Assembly: GCA_025667525.1 (NCBI GenBank)
Contig: CM046878.1
Coordinates: 94,999,237-95,063,236, forward strand
Direction: 5' to 3'
DNA length: 64,000 nucleotides
From: Glebionis coronaria
Lineage: Eukaryota > Streptophyta > Magnoliopsida > Asterales > Asteraceae
Shown: piece after piece, positions 10,761 to 21,390 of the stretch
Numbering within the stretch: the first letter of the stretch is position 1
Layout: each line of letters opens with the position of its first letter
Notes under the pieces: model-generated
What the model was told of the DNA's origin: nothing
Database searches by the model: none
The model's input: the letters and a program-made list of their open reading frames with translations, nothing else
Translations under genes and position numbers: made by a program

Positions 10761-11685
10761 TCAGAATTTTATTCAAGAGTGTGAAATTTTTGATGTTTGG
10801 GGTATCGACTTTATGGGGCCATTCCCTTCATCTAAAGGAAACAAATACATCCTTGTAGCCGTTGACTACGTTTCCAAGTGGGTTGAAGCCAAAGCTTTGC
10901 CTACTAATGACGCAAGGGTGGTTTGTCACTTTTTGAAAGCTCTTTTCGCTCGCTTCGGTGTGCCTCGTGCCATTATTAGTGATCGTGGGACTCATTTCTG
11001 CAATGACCAATTTGCTCGAGTCATGGCTAAGTACGGTGTAAATCATCGTCTTTCCACAGCCTACCACCCACAAACTAATGGCCAGGCCGAAATATCCAAC
11101 CGAGGTCTTAAGCGAATTCTTGAAAGGACCGTGGGAGAGCATCGTGCCTCATGGGCTGATAAACTTGATGATGCTTTGTGGGCTTTTCGTACTGCTTACA
11201 AGACCCCGATCGGCTGTACGCCTTATCGTCTTGTGTACAGGAAAGCGTGCCACCTCCCCATTGAGTTGGAGCACAAGGCTTACTGGGCCTTGAAGTGGGC
11301 TAATTTTGATATAAACAAAGCCGGTGACCTACGCAAGATCCAACTCAATGAGCTGAATGAACTCCGTAATGAGGCTTATGAAAATTCTTTGATCTATAAG
11401 GAAAGAACTAAGCTCATTCACGACTCCAAGATCAAAAACCGAGAGTTCCATGTTGGAGACAAAGTCTTACTTTTTAACTCTCGGTTGAAAATCTTTTCGG
11501 GCAAGCTCAAATCTCGTTGGTCCGGCCCATTCACCATTGCCCAAATTTTTCCATATGGTACTCTCGAGCTCGCTCAACCTAATGGACCAAATTTTAAGGT
11601 GAATGGCCAACGAGTGAAGTTGTACTTTGGTGAGGACACCTCTCAGGCGGTGATTCCATCCCTCACCACGTTCCCCATGAACTAA
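10735..11685 (+). pseudogene. Element A integrase core and C-terminal part
   Basis: Continues the integrase begun in the preceding frame; the break fits a 1-nt deletion. The catalytic triad is visible: W-G-I-D-F-M-G (first Asp near 10807), S-D-R-G-T-H-F (second Asp near 10982) and N-G-Q-A-E (Glu near 11090), the usual D-D-35-E spacing. A GPY-like stretch follows (W-S-G-P-F-T-I near 11520). No chromodomain is seen, as expected for Athila. The stop (TAA, 11683-11685) is directly followed by the conserved hairpin at 11693. Confidence 0.85.
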
Positions 11686-11692
11686 TTTTGGG

Positions 11693-11714
11693 CCGAGTCA
11701 GGCTCGTGACTCGG
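11693..11714 (+). other. Conserved post-ORF hairpin (element A copy)
   Basis: CCGAGTCA, loop GGCTCG, TGACTCGG: a perfect 8-bp stem seven bases after the integrase stop. It is followed by GCGCTCCTCGGGAGGCAGCC (11728-11747), also conserved in B. Element D has the stem with a diverged loop. Confidence 0.7.
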
Positions 11715-12026
11715 TTATCAAAAACAAGCGCTCCTCGGGAGGCAGCCCGAGTATCTATCCCTTTAACCCCCTAAGTGTAGGGGAGGATCTATTTTGGTCG
11801 TTTGTATTTGTGTGGTGATGTGATTACAGGGATAAGTGCACTCTTGGAACCTTTGAAGAACCGTGCTCCCGTGTTATCCGAAATCCGGTTCTATCTCTCA
11901 ACTATCGTGATTCAATTTTCTTCATACTCACATTTGAAATTGATCACTTTAGTCGTCTCTTCCTTAACTCGAGTTAACCAACGTGCACAATGTCATAAGT
12001 GTAGGGGAGACTTTTCCCACATGCTT

Positions 12027-12046
12027 AAACATTGAGGACAATGTTT
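12027..12046 (+). other. Conserved 3'-region stem-loop (element A copy)
   Basis: AAACATTGAGGACAATGTTT, flanked on both sides by AAGTGTAGGGGAGAC. Identical 20-mers are in B and D. Confidence 0.75.
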
Positions 12047-13586
12047 ATCTTAAGTGTAGGGGAGACTTCTATCGAAGTTTTAAGTGGACTTTTCCATGAA
12101 AATGCCTTTATAATACCGGAAAATCCTATTTTTCAGCATTTTTCAAATTTTTTATTAACTTTGGCCATTTAGTCGTAATTTTTAAATTTTTATCGTTGCT
12201 TTCATATGTATATATCCCGCAATAAAGTCAAAATATTAATAAATTGGTGTAGCTAGTTTAGATATCTTTGACATATTAGGCCCGTTGCGTTTATTTTGAC
12301 TCAACCCGAATAGACTTATCCAAGTTTATTCTAGCTAGTATCCTTAACCATGTAGACCTTAATTGGTTTATTAGGCTAAGTGTCCACGAGTCTCATTACT
12401 TGAGATTTTAAATTGTGGAGGACGAGAAATGATAGAGTCAATTATAAGTCGGTGTTCTTGCGCAAGCTCACTTGGTGTAATTATTTGCCTATTCTCCCAT
12501 CACTTGCTAATAATTTATCTGCAATAAGTAAGGTCTTACGATTTGAAAAGTTACTTAGCTTCTAGCCCAAGATCGTTTAAAAGTTGCTCGGTAATGACGA
12601 GAGTTCATAGCCAAGGCATAACTTATGAAGCGGGGCGCGAAGATTGGCGAGTCCGAAAAGGCCCTAACAAGGCATGAGGATTCAATTTTATTGCTGAAGA
12701 TCCAAAGTGATGTGAAAAGCATTATTCCCAAAATCAATATGAAGGATCAAGACTCACGACGAAAAGCAATCAACTCCCATAAAGATCATGGAGAAGTCTA
12801 TCCGAAAAGACCCTAACAAGGTATGAGGATAAATAGATCCAAGTCCGAAAAGGAGGCGGATCGTTGTATCTCAAAATCCTAATTAGAGATTGAAGAATAA
12901 TCATGAAGTCGTGGTCAACAAAGTTGGAGTACCCCTCAAAAGTCTCCAAGTGAAGAAACTCTATTACGATGAGAAGACCATTATCTCAAGAACGTCTCTC
13001 AAGATATGAAGTATGAAGTACATGCCAAATATCGGCCCGAGAAAGGTCTCAAATCGCGAACCAAGTTATGCCAAGATATGAACTTTTTGATATCCCGAGA
13101 AGCAGTTTTAAAAGATTTTGTCCTTTAGCTAACTATTGATCAAATCGTCCTACTTTACTTTCAGCCCTAATAAACTATCGAAATAAGTCCAAAAATGCAT
13201 CTTCATGATCATTCTAAGACAAAAATAAAATATAAGAGATACACCTAGGAATAAGGGAGTTTAAGCATTTAATTAAGCCATGTGTGTGAGTGTTTGAATT
13301 ACTAACTTATAATAACAATGATCTCGTTTTTAAGCTTAGTTTGGAGAACGTGAAACTTGAGGGTGATAAATCTTCGCAGCACCGAAGCCCTAATGTAAGT
13401 CCTCGATCTCTTTCCAAGTGATTACCACATAAGTTATTTTCTATTCTTTTACATTAAAATTTTAATTTCTTAGTACCTTAAAATTTTTTGTTTAGTAGTA
13501 CTTTAATAAGGCCAAGGTTAATTGATAATGAGAAAAGTGTAATTGTGCTTTGTCACTAAGCATTGCATGAGGGCATGGCAATGGTT

Positions 13587-13600
13587 AAGTGTAGGGGATT
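13587..13600 (+). other. Polypurine tract of element A
   Basis: AAGTGTAGGGGATT ends directly at the TGATAG start of the 3' LTR, the expected place for plus-strand priming. Confidence 0.75.
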
Positions 13601-15321
13601 TGATAGGTGTGAAAACACCCATCCTTTTACCACTTAAATCGGGCTTAAAACGAGACCAAAACACGTATTTAATATCATTTGTTTGGAATTATGCGTGGTT
13701 TTTGTGTTTATTGTGTTTTCAGAGTCGACCGGGTGAATATTGAAGAAAACATGGGATTGCACGGGTTTTATCGAAGAAAAGGGCTCAAGACGAAGTCTAT
13801 TGTCCAAAAGGTGCAAAAGATTTGAAGTCATTTTGCCTGTTTGAAGATTTATCGAAGAATAGAGCCAAAAATGGAAGATTCACTTATGTCGAAGAACTCG
13901 AGTCTATTAAATAAAAGATTATAAGACGAGTTGGAATTATTCACCGACACTTCTCAAATCCAAGTCGGAAACGTTTATTTAAAGACGCATGAAGACTTAA
14001 GAAGAAAGAAGAAAAAGAAGCCCAAATCAAAGCCCAATCAAAAGCCCATCAAAACCATACACACGCCTATATAAAGCCTTCACCTCACAAATTTTCACAC
14101 ACTTAGTTTTAGCTAGTCCTTAGTTTTTTTCATTTTTCTCTAGTTTTAGAGAGAGAAAGTTCCATACTTTCTCTCACTAAACTTTTCCTTTGTTTTTCAT
14201 CTTTTAATTCAAGCTTTCTTGTACTTTTGATTTCATTAATCTTAATCAAGTTTATGCTTTTAAGTTCTTTAAGCTTTTCTTACTTTTCTTGATTTGTCAA
14301 ATTCCTTGATCCGATTGTTGAATTCCATACGTTTGGATTATTGGATTTGCTCGTGTTAAAAGTTTAATGTTTACTTGTTTCTTCTTAAGCTCTACGTAAA
14401 TAAGCCATAAGCCTTCCATGCTTTTTGGCTTATTGTTTGTTAAAGTTCATTGTTTTCGGATTCCTTCAAGTTTTAATCATTCAAAAGTTTTGTTTATTAA
14501 GTTTTAAAGTTTCTTATTTTCAAAAGTTATCAAATTTAATCTTTTTGAAGTGTTAAAGTTTCGGCTCACTTGGCTTATTGCTTTTGCTTATTGAGATTTT
14601 AAGTTTCCTTCAATTTCGGAACAAGAATCCTTTCATCGCAAAAGAGGGGTTTTAACACATTCCGACGGATCTTCGTTGCTTGGTATCGCAATAACCCAAA
14701 AAGGGGTTTTACTTTGCGATAGGGTGTAAGTCCCCCTATTCCGATCTGGGATTGCGATCGCATATTGCGATCGCACATTCCGACGGGGTTTAGGTCCTTT
14801 TCTAGACGAAACTCTGGCCAAATTTTATTTGCAACATTCCGATCTAGATCTTTCCGATAGTTTCATTCCGATTGTCTTCACTCCAACTGCATCATTGCGA
14901 CAACTTGTATTTTGAATATTCCGATGGTGATAAACATGGACATTCCGATGGTAGTTATGATTACATTCCGATGCCTTTGATTTTCTCATATTCCGACAGA
15001 ACAAGTTTTTTTAAGCATTAATTCAATTAAGTTTTAAAGTTTTACAAAATTTAAAGTGTTAGTTTAATTAAATTTTCAAGTAATTTTCTAATCTTCTCTT
15101 TACGTTTTCAAGCACTCATTTTTAGTTAATCAATTTAGTTTAATCTTCTAAAGTTTTAAATTACTCATCGTCATTTACATTTAATTGTTATTAGTTTAAA
15201 ATTAGATAAACAAACCAACTCCTTTTTATTAACCAAGAACAAATCATTCCACTTAAGGCCGAGATCAATTCGAGAGGATATCGAGAGTAAAATTAGAACC
15301 CGTTGCAAATCTATAATTTCA
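13601..15321 (+). repeat. 3' LTR of element A
   Basis: Nearly identical to 4069-5788 (offset 9532). Differences seen by eye: one base in the GGCT(G/T)ATT segment, one in ATT(C/T)TGATC, one in GCGACA(G/A)CTT, and two substitutions plus an inserted A close to the end. It carries the same TATA box (14068-14075) and hairpin. Confidence 0.95.
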
Positions 15322-15326
15322 GTTCC
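15322..15326. repeat. Target-site duplication GTTCC, right of element A
   Basis: Matches 4064-4068; beyond it the B gag frame resumes on the minus strand. Confidence 0.9.
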
Positions 15327-15880
15327 CAAGCATCAAAAAGAGATTCATCGGGTTCTTGCATGAAACCACTGATTTGATTGCGAAGGCTCGTGACCATGGA
15401 TGGTGGAAAGTAGCGCGATAAAAAGCGTTGAGTCATGTCATCCCAAGTGTGAATTGAATTCTTCGGGAGACGATCAAACCATTTCTCGGCATGATGTGAT
15501 AAAGTATGTGGGAATAGTTGAAGGCGAAGAACATCCATTGTGGCCCCAGGCAACTTCATGCTTTGAGTGATTGTAATGAACTTGTCGAGGTGTTTGTTGG
15601 CATCATCATCAGGCATTCCGGCGAATGGATTAGTTTGCACTTGCTGAATCATGTGGTGCTTCAACGAAAACTCCGGATTCGTGATTTGCATCGGCGCAAT
15701 CGGTCCTCCTCGTCCAAACATGGTAGGTTGACAAAGCTCCTCCATTGTCCGAAGATCAGGCTGTGGAAGAACATTGTTGTTATTGTTGAGGTGCGGTGGA
15801 TTATTGTTGTTGTTAACACCTGACATACTTAAATCTTCTCGAGTCTCGGGCTCTTGATAATTAGAAGATCTAGTACGCAT
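15327..15880 (-). pseudogene. Element B gag, N-terminal half
   Basis: The start codon at 15880-15878 gives M-R-T-R-S-S-N-Y-Q-E-P, parallel to element A gag. In-frame codons extend upstream to 15937 but belong to the leader. An Asn-rich stretch from AAC/AAT repeats is followed by the gag domain with L-D-K-F-I and R-Y-F-P-P-S-M. The frame is cut at 15326 by element A and resumes at 4063. The sequence differs clearly from the A gag, so B belongs to another family of the same lineage. Confidence 0.8.
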
Positions 15881-16082
15881 ACACCTACAAAGACAAAAGA
15901 AAACAATACCAAACACAAAGACAATATATATACACAATAAAAATAAAATCTTTTTGGATTTTTGAAAATTTTATTTTTTATGGTTTTTTTGAAGTTTTTG
16001 TGCAAGAAAATAACGCTCACGAATGAACGGATCCCAAAAAGCAACGCGTCTCTCACAGAAAACCGTTAATCTTTACGAAAAG

Positions 16083-16099
16083 AGCCGGCAGCGGCGCCA
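16083..16099 (-). other. Primer-binding site of element B
   Basis: Minus-strand TGGCGCCGCTGCCGGCT, two bases after the LTR end (CA), the same spacing as in element A. Confidence 0.8.
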
Positions 16100-16101
16100 T
16101 T

Positions 16102-17993
16102 TGATACAAGGCTTTTGCCCAATTAAAAAGATTCTTTGATGTGTGTCTAATCGAATTGATCTAGGTTTTATGTGTGACTCAGTCGTTCTTTGGTGGAAAC
16201 AAAAGTGTGTCGTTGTAGTATATTAAATGTGCAAAAACAATTAAAGTAAAAGAGCAGTAAAGTAAATCTAAGTCTAATTTAAAGTAAATGGGGCAAGTAT
16301 TTAAAAGCGTGACTAAAATTAAAGGGCATTAACTGTAAATAACGCAAACTTAAATCTAACTAAGGCAAACTTAAAACGCAACTAAAACTTAAACTAAGGC
16401 AAAGCTAAAATAAATCTAAGGCAAGTAAATTTAAAGTACAACTAATTAAAAAGGCAGGAAAAATAAGGCTCGAAATTAAAAAGCAGAAAATTAAAAACCG
16501 AAATTAAAGAAATTGAAAATTAGCTTATCCGGAATAATACCCTTATTCAGAATAAATGGCTTACTCGGAATATGTCACCTATCCGGAATAATCCTCTCTA
16601 TTCGAAATATTCGTCTATTGGGAATGTTTGCCCTATTCGGAATAATTGGCCTATTCTGAATAATTTCCCTATTCTGAATAATTTCCCTATTCTGAATAAT
16701 TTGCCTATTCTGAATAATTGGTCTATTCTGAATAATTGGTCTATTCTGAATAATTTGCCTATTCTGAATAATTGGTCTATTTTGAATAATTTGCCTATTC
16801 TGAATAATTTGCCTATTCTGAATAATTTCCCTATTCTGAATAATTTCCCTATTTTGAATAATTGGCTATTCTGAATAATTGCCTATTCTGAATAATTTGC
16901 CTATTATGAATAACTGGCCTATTCTGAATAATTCCTATTCTAAATAATTGTCTATTCTGAATAATTGGTCTATTCTGAATAATTTTCCTATTCTGAATAA
17001 TTGGCCTATTCTGAATAATTGCCTATTCTGAATAATTGGGAAGTTCAGAACCTGCAAACAAACACCCCGAAGAACATGGAACAAGAAAAAGATACGATCT
17101 AGATAAAAATTAAGCAAAATCAACCACAAGATTAAATCAATCTATTCAACAAACATATACTAATGATAATCAAACAATCCAAAACAACAAAACTAACAAT
17201 AAAGATCAAGATAATCAAAACCCACTTTGATCAAAATAAGAACATGAACATGAACATAAACATAAAAATCAAAGATTAAAGAAAGGTAGGATGAGATTAA
17301 ACAGTAAAGATAAAGATTAACAAGAATTAAAAGAACACTTACTTGAAATTAAATGGAAATTAAGGTGCAAGACAAGTATTTAAATTTGACAAGTAATTAA
17401 ATGACAAGGTAATTAAAAGTGGAAGAACTAATTGTCACTATTAGCCAACAAAATGAAAATGATTAAGAACTAATCTATATATAGGGGAGGATTAATGAAT
17501 GCTTAGGAAGCTTCCTCCCCTCTTTCCTTTCTCCTTAATTGCATGCTTAGTCCTTTCTTCTTAATCTCTTTGTTAATTGCACCATTAGTCCTTAAGCCTT
17601 TAAATCTTCTTTAATCTTGGACTTATATGACTTTTGGCTCGGGATTTCTTTGAACTCATCTTTTAATTCTTCAATAAAATAGACTTGAGTTCTTCGGCTT
17701 TAAGTAAACTTTCGTCTTTTGACTTTTTCTTCGATAAATCTTCAGAATTGGTCTTGGACTTCCGTTTTTTTTGCACTCTTGACTTCTTGACTTCTTGACT
17801 TCGTCTTTCGTCTTTTTCTTCGATAAAAGCCCGTGAATGCCCGTGTTTTCTCCACTTTTCATCTTTTCATCCTAAATCACAACAAAAACAGAAACCACGC
17901 ATAATTCCGACATAAAAGACACAAAATACACGTTTTGGCTCGGTTATTATTGTAATTAAGTGGTAAAAAGGATGGGTGTTTACACACCTATCA
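16102..17993 (-). repeat. 5' LTR of element B
   Basis: On the minus strand it starts TGATAGGTGTG, like the A LTR, and ends CTTGTATCA; 1892 bp. A candidate TATA sequence CTATATATAG is at 17475-17484. A large AT-rich minisatellite occupies 16540-17039. The two LTR families share terminal sequence and the segment around the start but differ inside. The 3' partner is outside the window. Confidence 0.85.
16540..17039. repeat. 17-18 bp minisatellite inside the B LTR
   Basis: About 25 tandem copies of a unit like CCTATTCTGAATAATTTG, most homogeneous between 16640 and 17039 and degenerate (ATTCGGAATA, ATCCGGAATA) at the left edge. Each unit contains the near-palindrome TATTC-N-GAATA. The plus-strand ORF at 16572-16874 is only the translation of this repeat. 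Confidence 0.9.
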
Positions 17994-18154
17994 AGTCCAT
18001 CTGAATTTCTTATCCTCTTTTCCTTCCATAACTCAGATATGTTTTTTCATTCACATCACGTTCCGTGTTCTCTTCAGTCACATTACGTCCATGTCCCTTT
18101 CATATTATCGTATCTCTAATTCGAGGACGAATTATTCTTTTAGAGGGGAAGAGT
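17994..18154 (+). mobile_element. Element C: 3' end of the internal region with polypurine tract
   Basis: A short internal remnant of a plus-strand element. Its last 35 bases (AATTCGAGGACGAATTATTC, then TTTTAGAGGGGAAGAG) match the end of element G read on the minus strand (60860-60895), where they precede the LTR. Element B's LTR abuts it at 17993, so B integrated into C. C's coding part would lie left of the window. Confidence 0.75.
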
Positions 18155-20658
18155 TGCAAAACCCGCTATAAAATACCTAAGAACAATAAATGCATGAAAA
18201 CCCGATTAAATTAAAACGTTAATAATTATTAATATATGACACGAATCACGAACATTTAATATAAATTAATACGTATATTAATTCGTTTCTACAAGTATTA
18301 CGTATTATATTAATTATTATTTATGAAAATTACATATTATAAATAATACGTGTCAAATTTAAACACGAAAGTAAAATACAAATGCACGGCACAAACTTTA
18401 AAACATGTCATGAGGTTTAATACACGAGAAATGATAAACACGGAAACCAAAAAGTTACATATATACTAAGGGGCTTTTGGGTTCGGCTTATTTAAGAAGA
18501 AACAAGAAATGGGCCAAGGCCCGGTCCAATTTAAAAGGTTAACTAGTCTTAGGTTTAACAAACTACGTTTCAATTTTTAGAAAAACAAAACAAAGAACTA
18601 GGGTTGTTTGATTTTGGAGTCAACGACAGAAAACAAGGAAAAAGGGGGAACAAGGTTTTGATCTTCGATTAGTATTTGGGTTTGGTGTTCGTGTTGTTTC
18701 TTGATTCTTCACACAAACGGTATCATCATGTTAACCTTTCATGTATTAATCCTTTCCCTAATCAACATTTTATTTTATAAATTAAATAGTTGTTACGATG
18801 ATTAAAAACAAGAAGAGAAATCGGGGATGTTGTTTTGGTCATCATGGAAACCGAGACCAATAAGGTCTCGGTGTGGTTTTAACTCCGTCAGCCGCACCCT
18901 ACAAGGGGCGGTGGCTGTTTCTGCCTACCAACCGCAACACCCCAAAACCCCACAGGGGTGTGTTTTGCTTGTCAGTGGGAACCGGCTGGAGCGGGGCTGC
19001 TGTGAGATGCAGTGGCAAATCGACTGCAGTCGGTGGGTGGCATGGTGACAACGGTGGCAACTGGCGCTATGCCGGTGGCTGCTGTTGGTCTGTCGGAAGC
19101 AAGGACCACAGCCCTTGCGGCTGTGGTGGTCTGTTGATACGGGCATGCCGAGATTTGGGTCTCGGTGTGACTTGGTTCACGGGTTCGGGTAAAAACGAAA
19201 ATGCTACAACTTTGCAAAATTAATTAATTAATTTAATAAAGAGAATTATATTAATCATGCAATACTAATTATATTACTTTATTAGTTTAATCATTTCATG
19301 ATTGTTCAATTTATTTAAGCTTAGGGTAAAATTAAAATGAGTAATTATACATGGACAATTACATGGTTTATAATATACGTAAACTTAGGTTACAATTAAA
19401 CATGGTCATTCAAATAAACTTTATGTTATAATAATTATTAAAAATAATTATTCATGGTATAATTACTAGTACATTAATTAATTTATTTAAGAACCTAGCT
19501 TAATAAATTAAATTCATATTAACCAAGGGTTAATTAAATTAGTAACATGATTTAATTTAACTATTTAATAATCTTTTAAGATAAAGTTTAATTAATATCA
19601 TCATGTATATTATTAATTAATAAGGACTTATAAAAACATGCATATTATTATTAATTAATAATTATTACGTTATAACTAAGGTATTTATTTTACTAAACTT
19701 TACTAATGTTATTATATTAAATAATCATGACTTATTGTATGTTGATTAAAGCTATAGCTTATATTATACATTTATTTAATAAGCTTATTACTAATCGTGG
19801 AAACTTTCCATTTTGGAAACTTACTAATTTTGGAAACTTTCTATTTTTGGAAATGTTCTTTTTTTCAAAACTTAATAATCTTGGGAGCTTTCTATTTTTG
19901 GAAACTTTCTATTTATGGAAACCTTCTATTTTTAGAAAGTTACTCATTATGTTACTAAAAGTACTATAACACATAAAACATGGAATACACTAATCAAAAC
20001 ACATGAAACACTAATAAAACACATGATTAAACATGAAACAGTAAAACAAGTCAAGAACACTTAAAACAAGACAAGAACATGTAAAACAAGTTAATAACAC
20101 GTCAAGTAAACTAATAATCAGTAATTACAAGTTAATCAGACAACTCATACACGCCCCTTTTTATTATGTTGCTATCGTGAAGTCGGAGAAATTCATCCGC
20201 ATTCGTTTTCATCCTTCATTACTGGACATAAGGTATAGATATTTCGTCCTTTAGTAAGGACACTTTCTCCTATATTAGGATTCCCCGTTTGCAGCCATCT
20301 GATTTTCCCAGTAGTTTATGTGTCTTAAACACTTTCAGTTTATGCTATGTTTTATTTTAGATTGCCTGAGCTAAATACATGCATGCCAGTTTCATCTAGT
20401 TATGGAGGTACCACAACCATAACACTCTAGGCACCGGTGTTGTGACTCTTCTACGGTGAGAGTGATTGCTTCAACGTCCCTTTCAGTTATTTGGCCTATT
20501 TTATTATTATCATGTGGGGCGAATGGGTGCATCCTAGGACAAGTTTAGCAAGATTTCATGGTAACTGCGGTGTGTGCCTTACATCCGTTACAAGAGCTGA
20601 TCCCTCCACTCAGACTATTATAATTAGAGGCAACCCCTCTAATTGCATGATGGGGTCA
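18155..20658 (+). repeat. Element C 3' LTR, left part
   Basis: Starts TGCAAAACCCGC after the purine tract. It is homologous in order to the G LTR: a GC-richer block (18830-19200), a run of GGAAACTTTCTATTTTT repeats (19795-19945), the TACTGGACATAAGGTA block and the GGGTGCATCCTAGGA block. It breaks at 20658, where element D begins. ORFs at 18827-19223 fall in the GC-rich block and have no recognisable product. Confidence 0.8.
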
Positions 20659-21316
20659 TGATGTGTTGTTGATAGTATATGTGATAATTAGATACGTTAT
20701 AGGGTAAATTAGTAAATTACCTTTAGGAAAAAGTAATAGACTAAAATTACCAAAGACGGATTCAATTAAACACGTTGGTGAACCAAGTTCGTTGAACACG
20801 AAGATCGAGTGAATTTGAGACGTTTTGCTTTGATTTGGAAAATCGATTCGAATTGGTTTTCGGTTTTTAAACTAAAATTAATTCTACAAAGTTTAAACCT
20901 AAAGTGCATGAATCGTAAACCCCCAAATTATTTAAATCTAAATTAATTACTTAAAATTTAAAATTATTTAAAAATTAAACTATTTAAAAATCTATAAAAA
21001 TTAATCTATTTAATTAAAATAACTTTTACACTATTTTTAAATCTATTAAAAAATAACTATTTTTCTACTACAAATTTATTAAATCTAATTTATAAAATAA
21101 ACTAATTAAATTTCTAAAATTAATAAAAACATTTTTATTTTTATTTTTATTATATTTATTAATCTATTTATACTAATAATTTTTAAAACTAATTAATAAA
21201 ACTTTTATTTATTTAAAGAAAATAATATTTATATTTAAATAAAAAACGTGTGACTAAACTGTAAAGTCAAAGGTAAAATATGAATATTAATTAAATAGTG
21301 CAACCTAAAACTAAAA

Positions 21317-21390
21317 AGAGCAGTAGCTCAGATGGTTATCACACTAGGCAGCCACCCGTGAGGTCACAGGTTCGAGTCCTGTAGAGGACA
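21317..21390 (+). ncRNA. tRNA-like Pol III unit in the D LTR (left copy)
   Basis: A 74-nt, tRNA-sized segment with a good A box (TAGCTCAGATGG, 21324-21335) and B box (GGTTCGAGTCC, 21369-21379). The T arm is complete: ACAGG, loop TTCGAGT, CCTGT. A run of five T follows at 21391-21395, a usual Pol III terminator. The 7-base acceptor ends (AGAGCAG and AGAGGAC) do not pair, so it is not a working tRNA. It is better seen as a tRNA-derived promoter. It runs opposite to the element's own transcription. Confidence 0.65.

Larger units (their letters stand above)
11686..13586 (+). other. 3' non-coding region of element A
   Basis: About 1.9 kb without a credible gene; the env-like ORF some Athila elements carry is missing. 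It holds two conserved stem-loops (11693-11714, 12027-12046), four copies of AAGTGTAGGGGA (near 11771, 11995, 12049 and 13587, the last being the polypurine tract) and two copies of a motif TCCGAAAAG-N-CCCTAACAAG (near 12651 and 12799). Matching segments are found in element B. Confidence 0.7.
4069..15321 (+). mobile_element. Element A: nearly intact Athila-type Ty3/gypsy retrotransposon
   Basis: The element has two direct LTRs of 1720 and 1721 bp, a PBS (TGGCGCC...) two bases after the 5' LTR, gag, protease, RT-RNase H and integrase in gypsy order, a long 3' non-coding region, a purine tract and a 5-bp target duplication. By eye the LTRs differ at about five positions plus one indel, which implies recent insertion (of the order of 0.1 My at the rates usually used for plant LTRs). 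The RT active site F-M-D-D-F and the integrase sequence style fit the Athila lineage. Despite its youth the coding part has two frameshifts and one in-frame stop. No env-like ORF is present after integrase. Confidence 0.95.
1..17993 (-). mobile_element. Element B: non-autonomous Athila-type Ty3/gypsy element (gag-protease only), split by element A
   Basis: On the minus strand the order is 5' LTR (17993-16102), primer-binding site, gag start (15880), gag end and protease (to 1433), then a 3' untranslated part running off the window start. The 3' LTR is not in the window. Element A (4069-15321) sits inside gag. The region after the ORF matches the region after integrase in element A (shared hairpins, shared segments near 281-430 versus 12551-12650), so B and A are related. 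No RT, RNase H or integrase lies between protease and the 3' region. That gap is not due to A, which inserted upstream in gag. B is therefore a pol-less derivative whose mobility would depend on a helper. Confidence 0.85.

Noticed and set aside
16572..16874. 100-codon ORF of repeated I-L-N-N units
   Set aside because: It is the translation of the 17-18 bp minisatellite in the B LTR, whose unit length of 18 keeps the frame open by chance.
16540..17039. CRISPR-like array
   Set aside because: Units are directly tandem without unique spacers, and the genome is a plant.
18827..19223. Overlapping ORFs in a GC-rich block
   Set aside because: They lie inside the C LTR, conflict in frame and strand, and resemble no protein; the homologous G LTR block (59890-60080) is not open in the same way.
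21317..21390. A functional nuclear tRNA gene
   Set aside because: The two 7-base acceptor strands do not pair, and the unit is embedded in LTRs; only promoter boxes and T arm are preserved.
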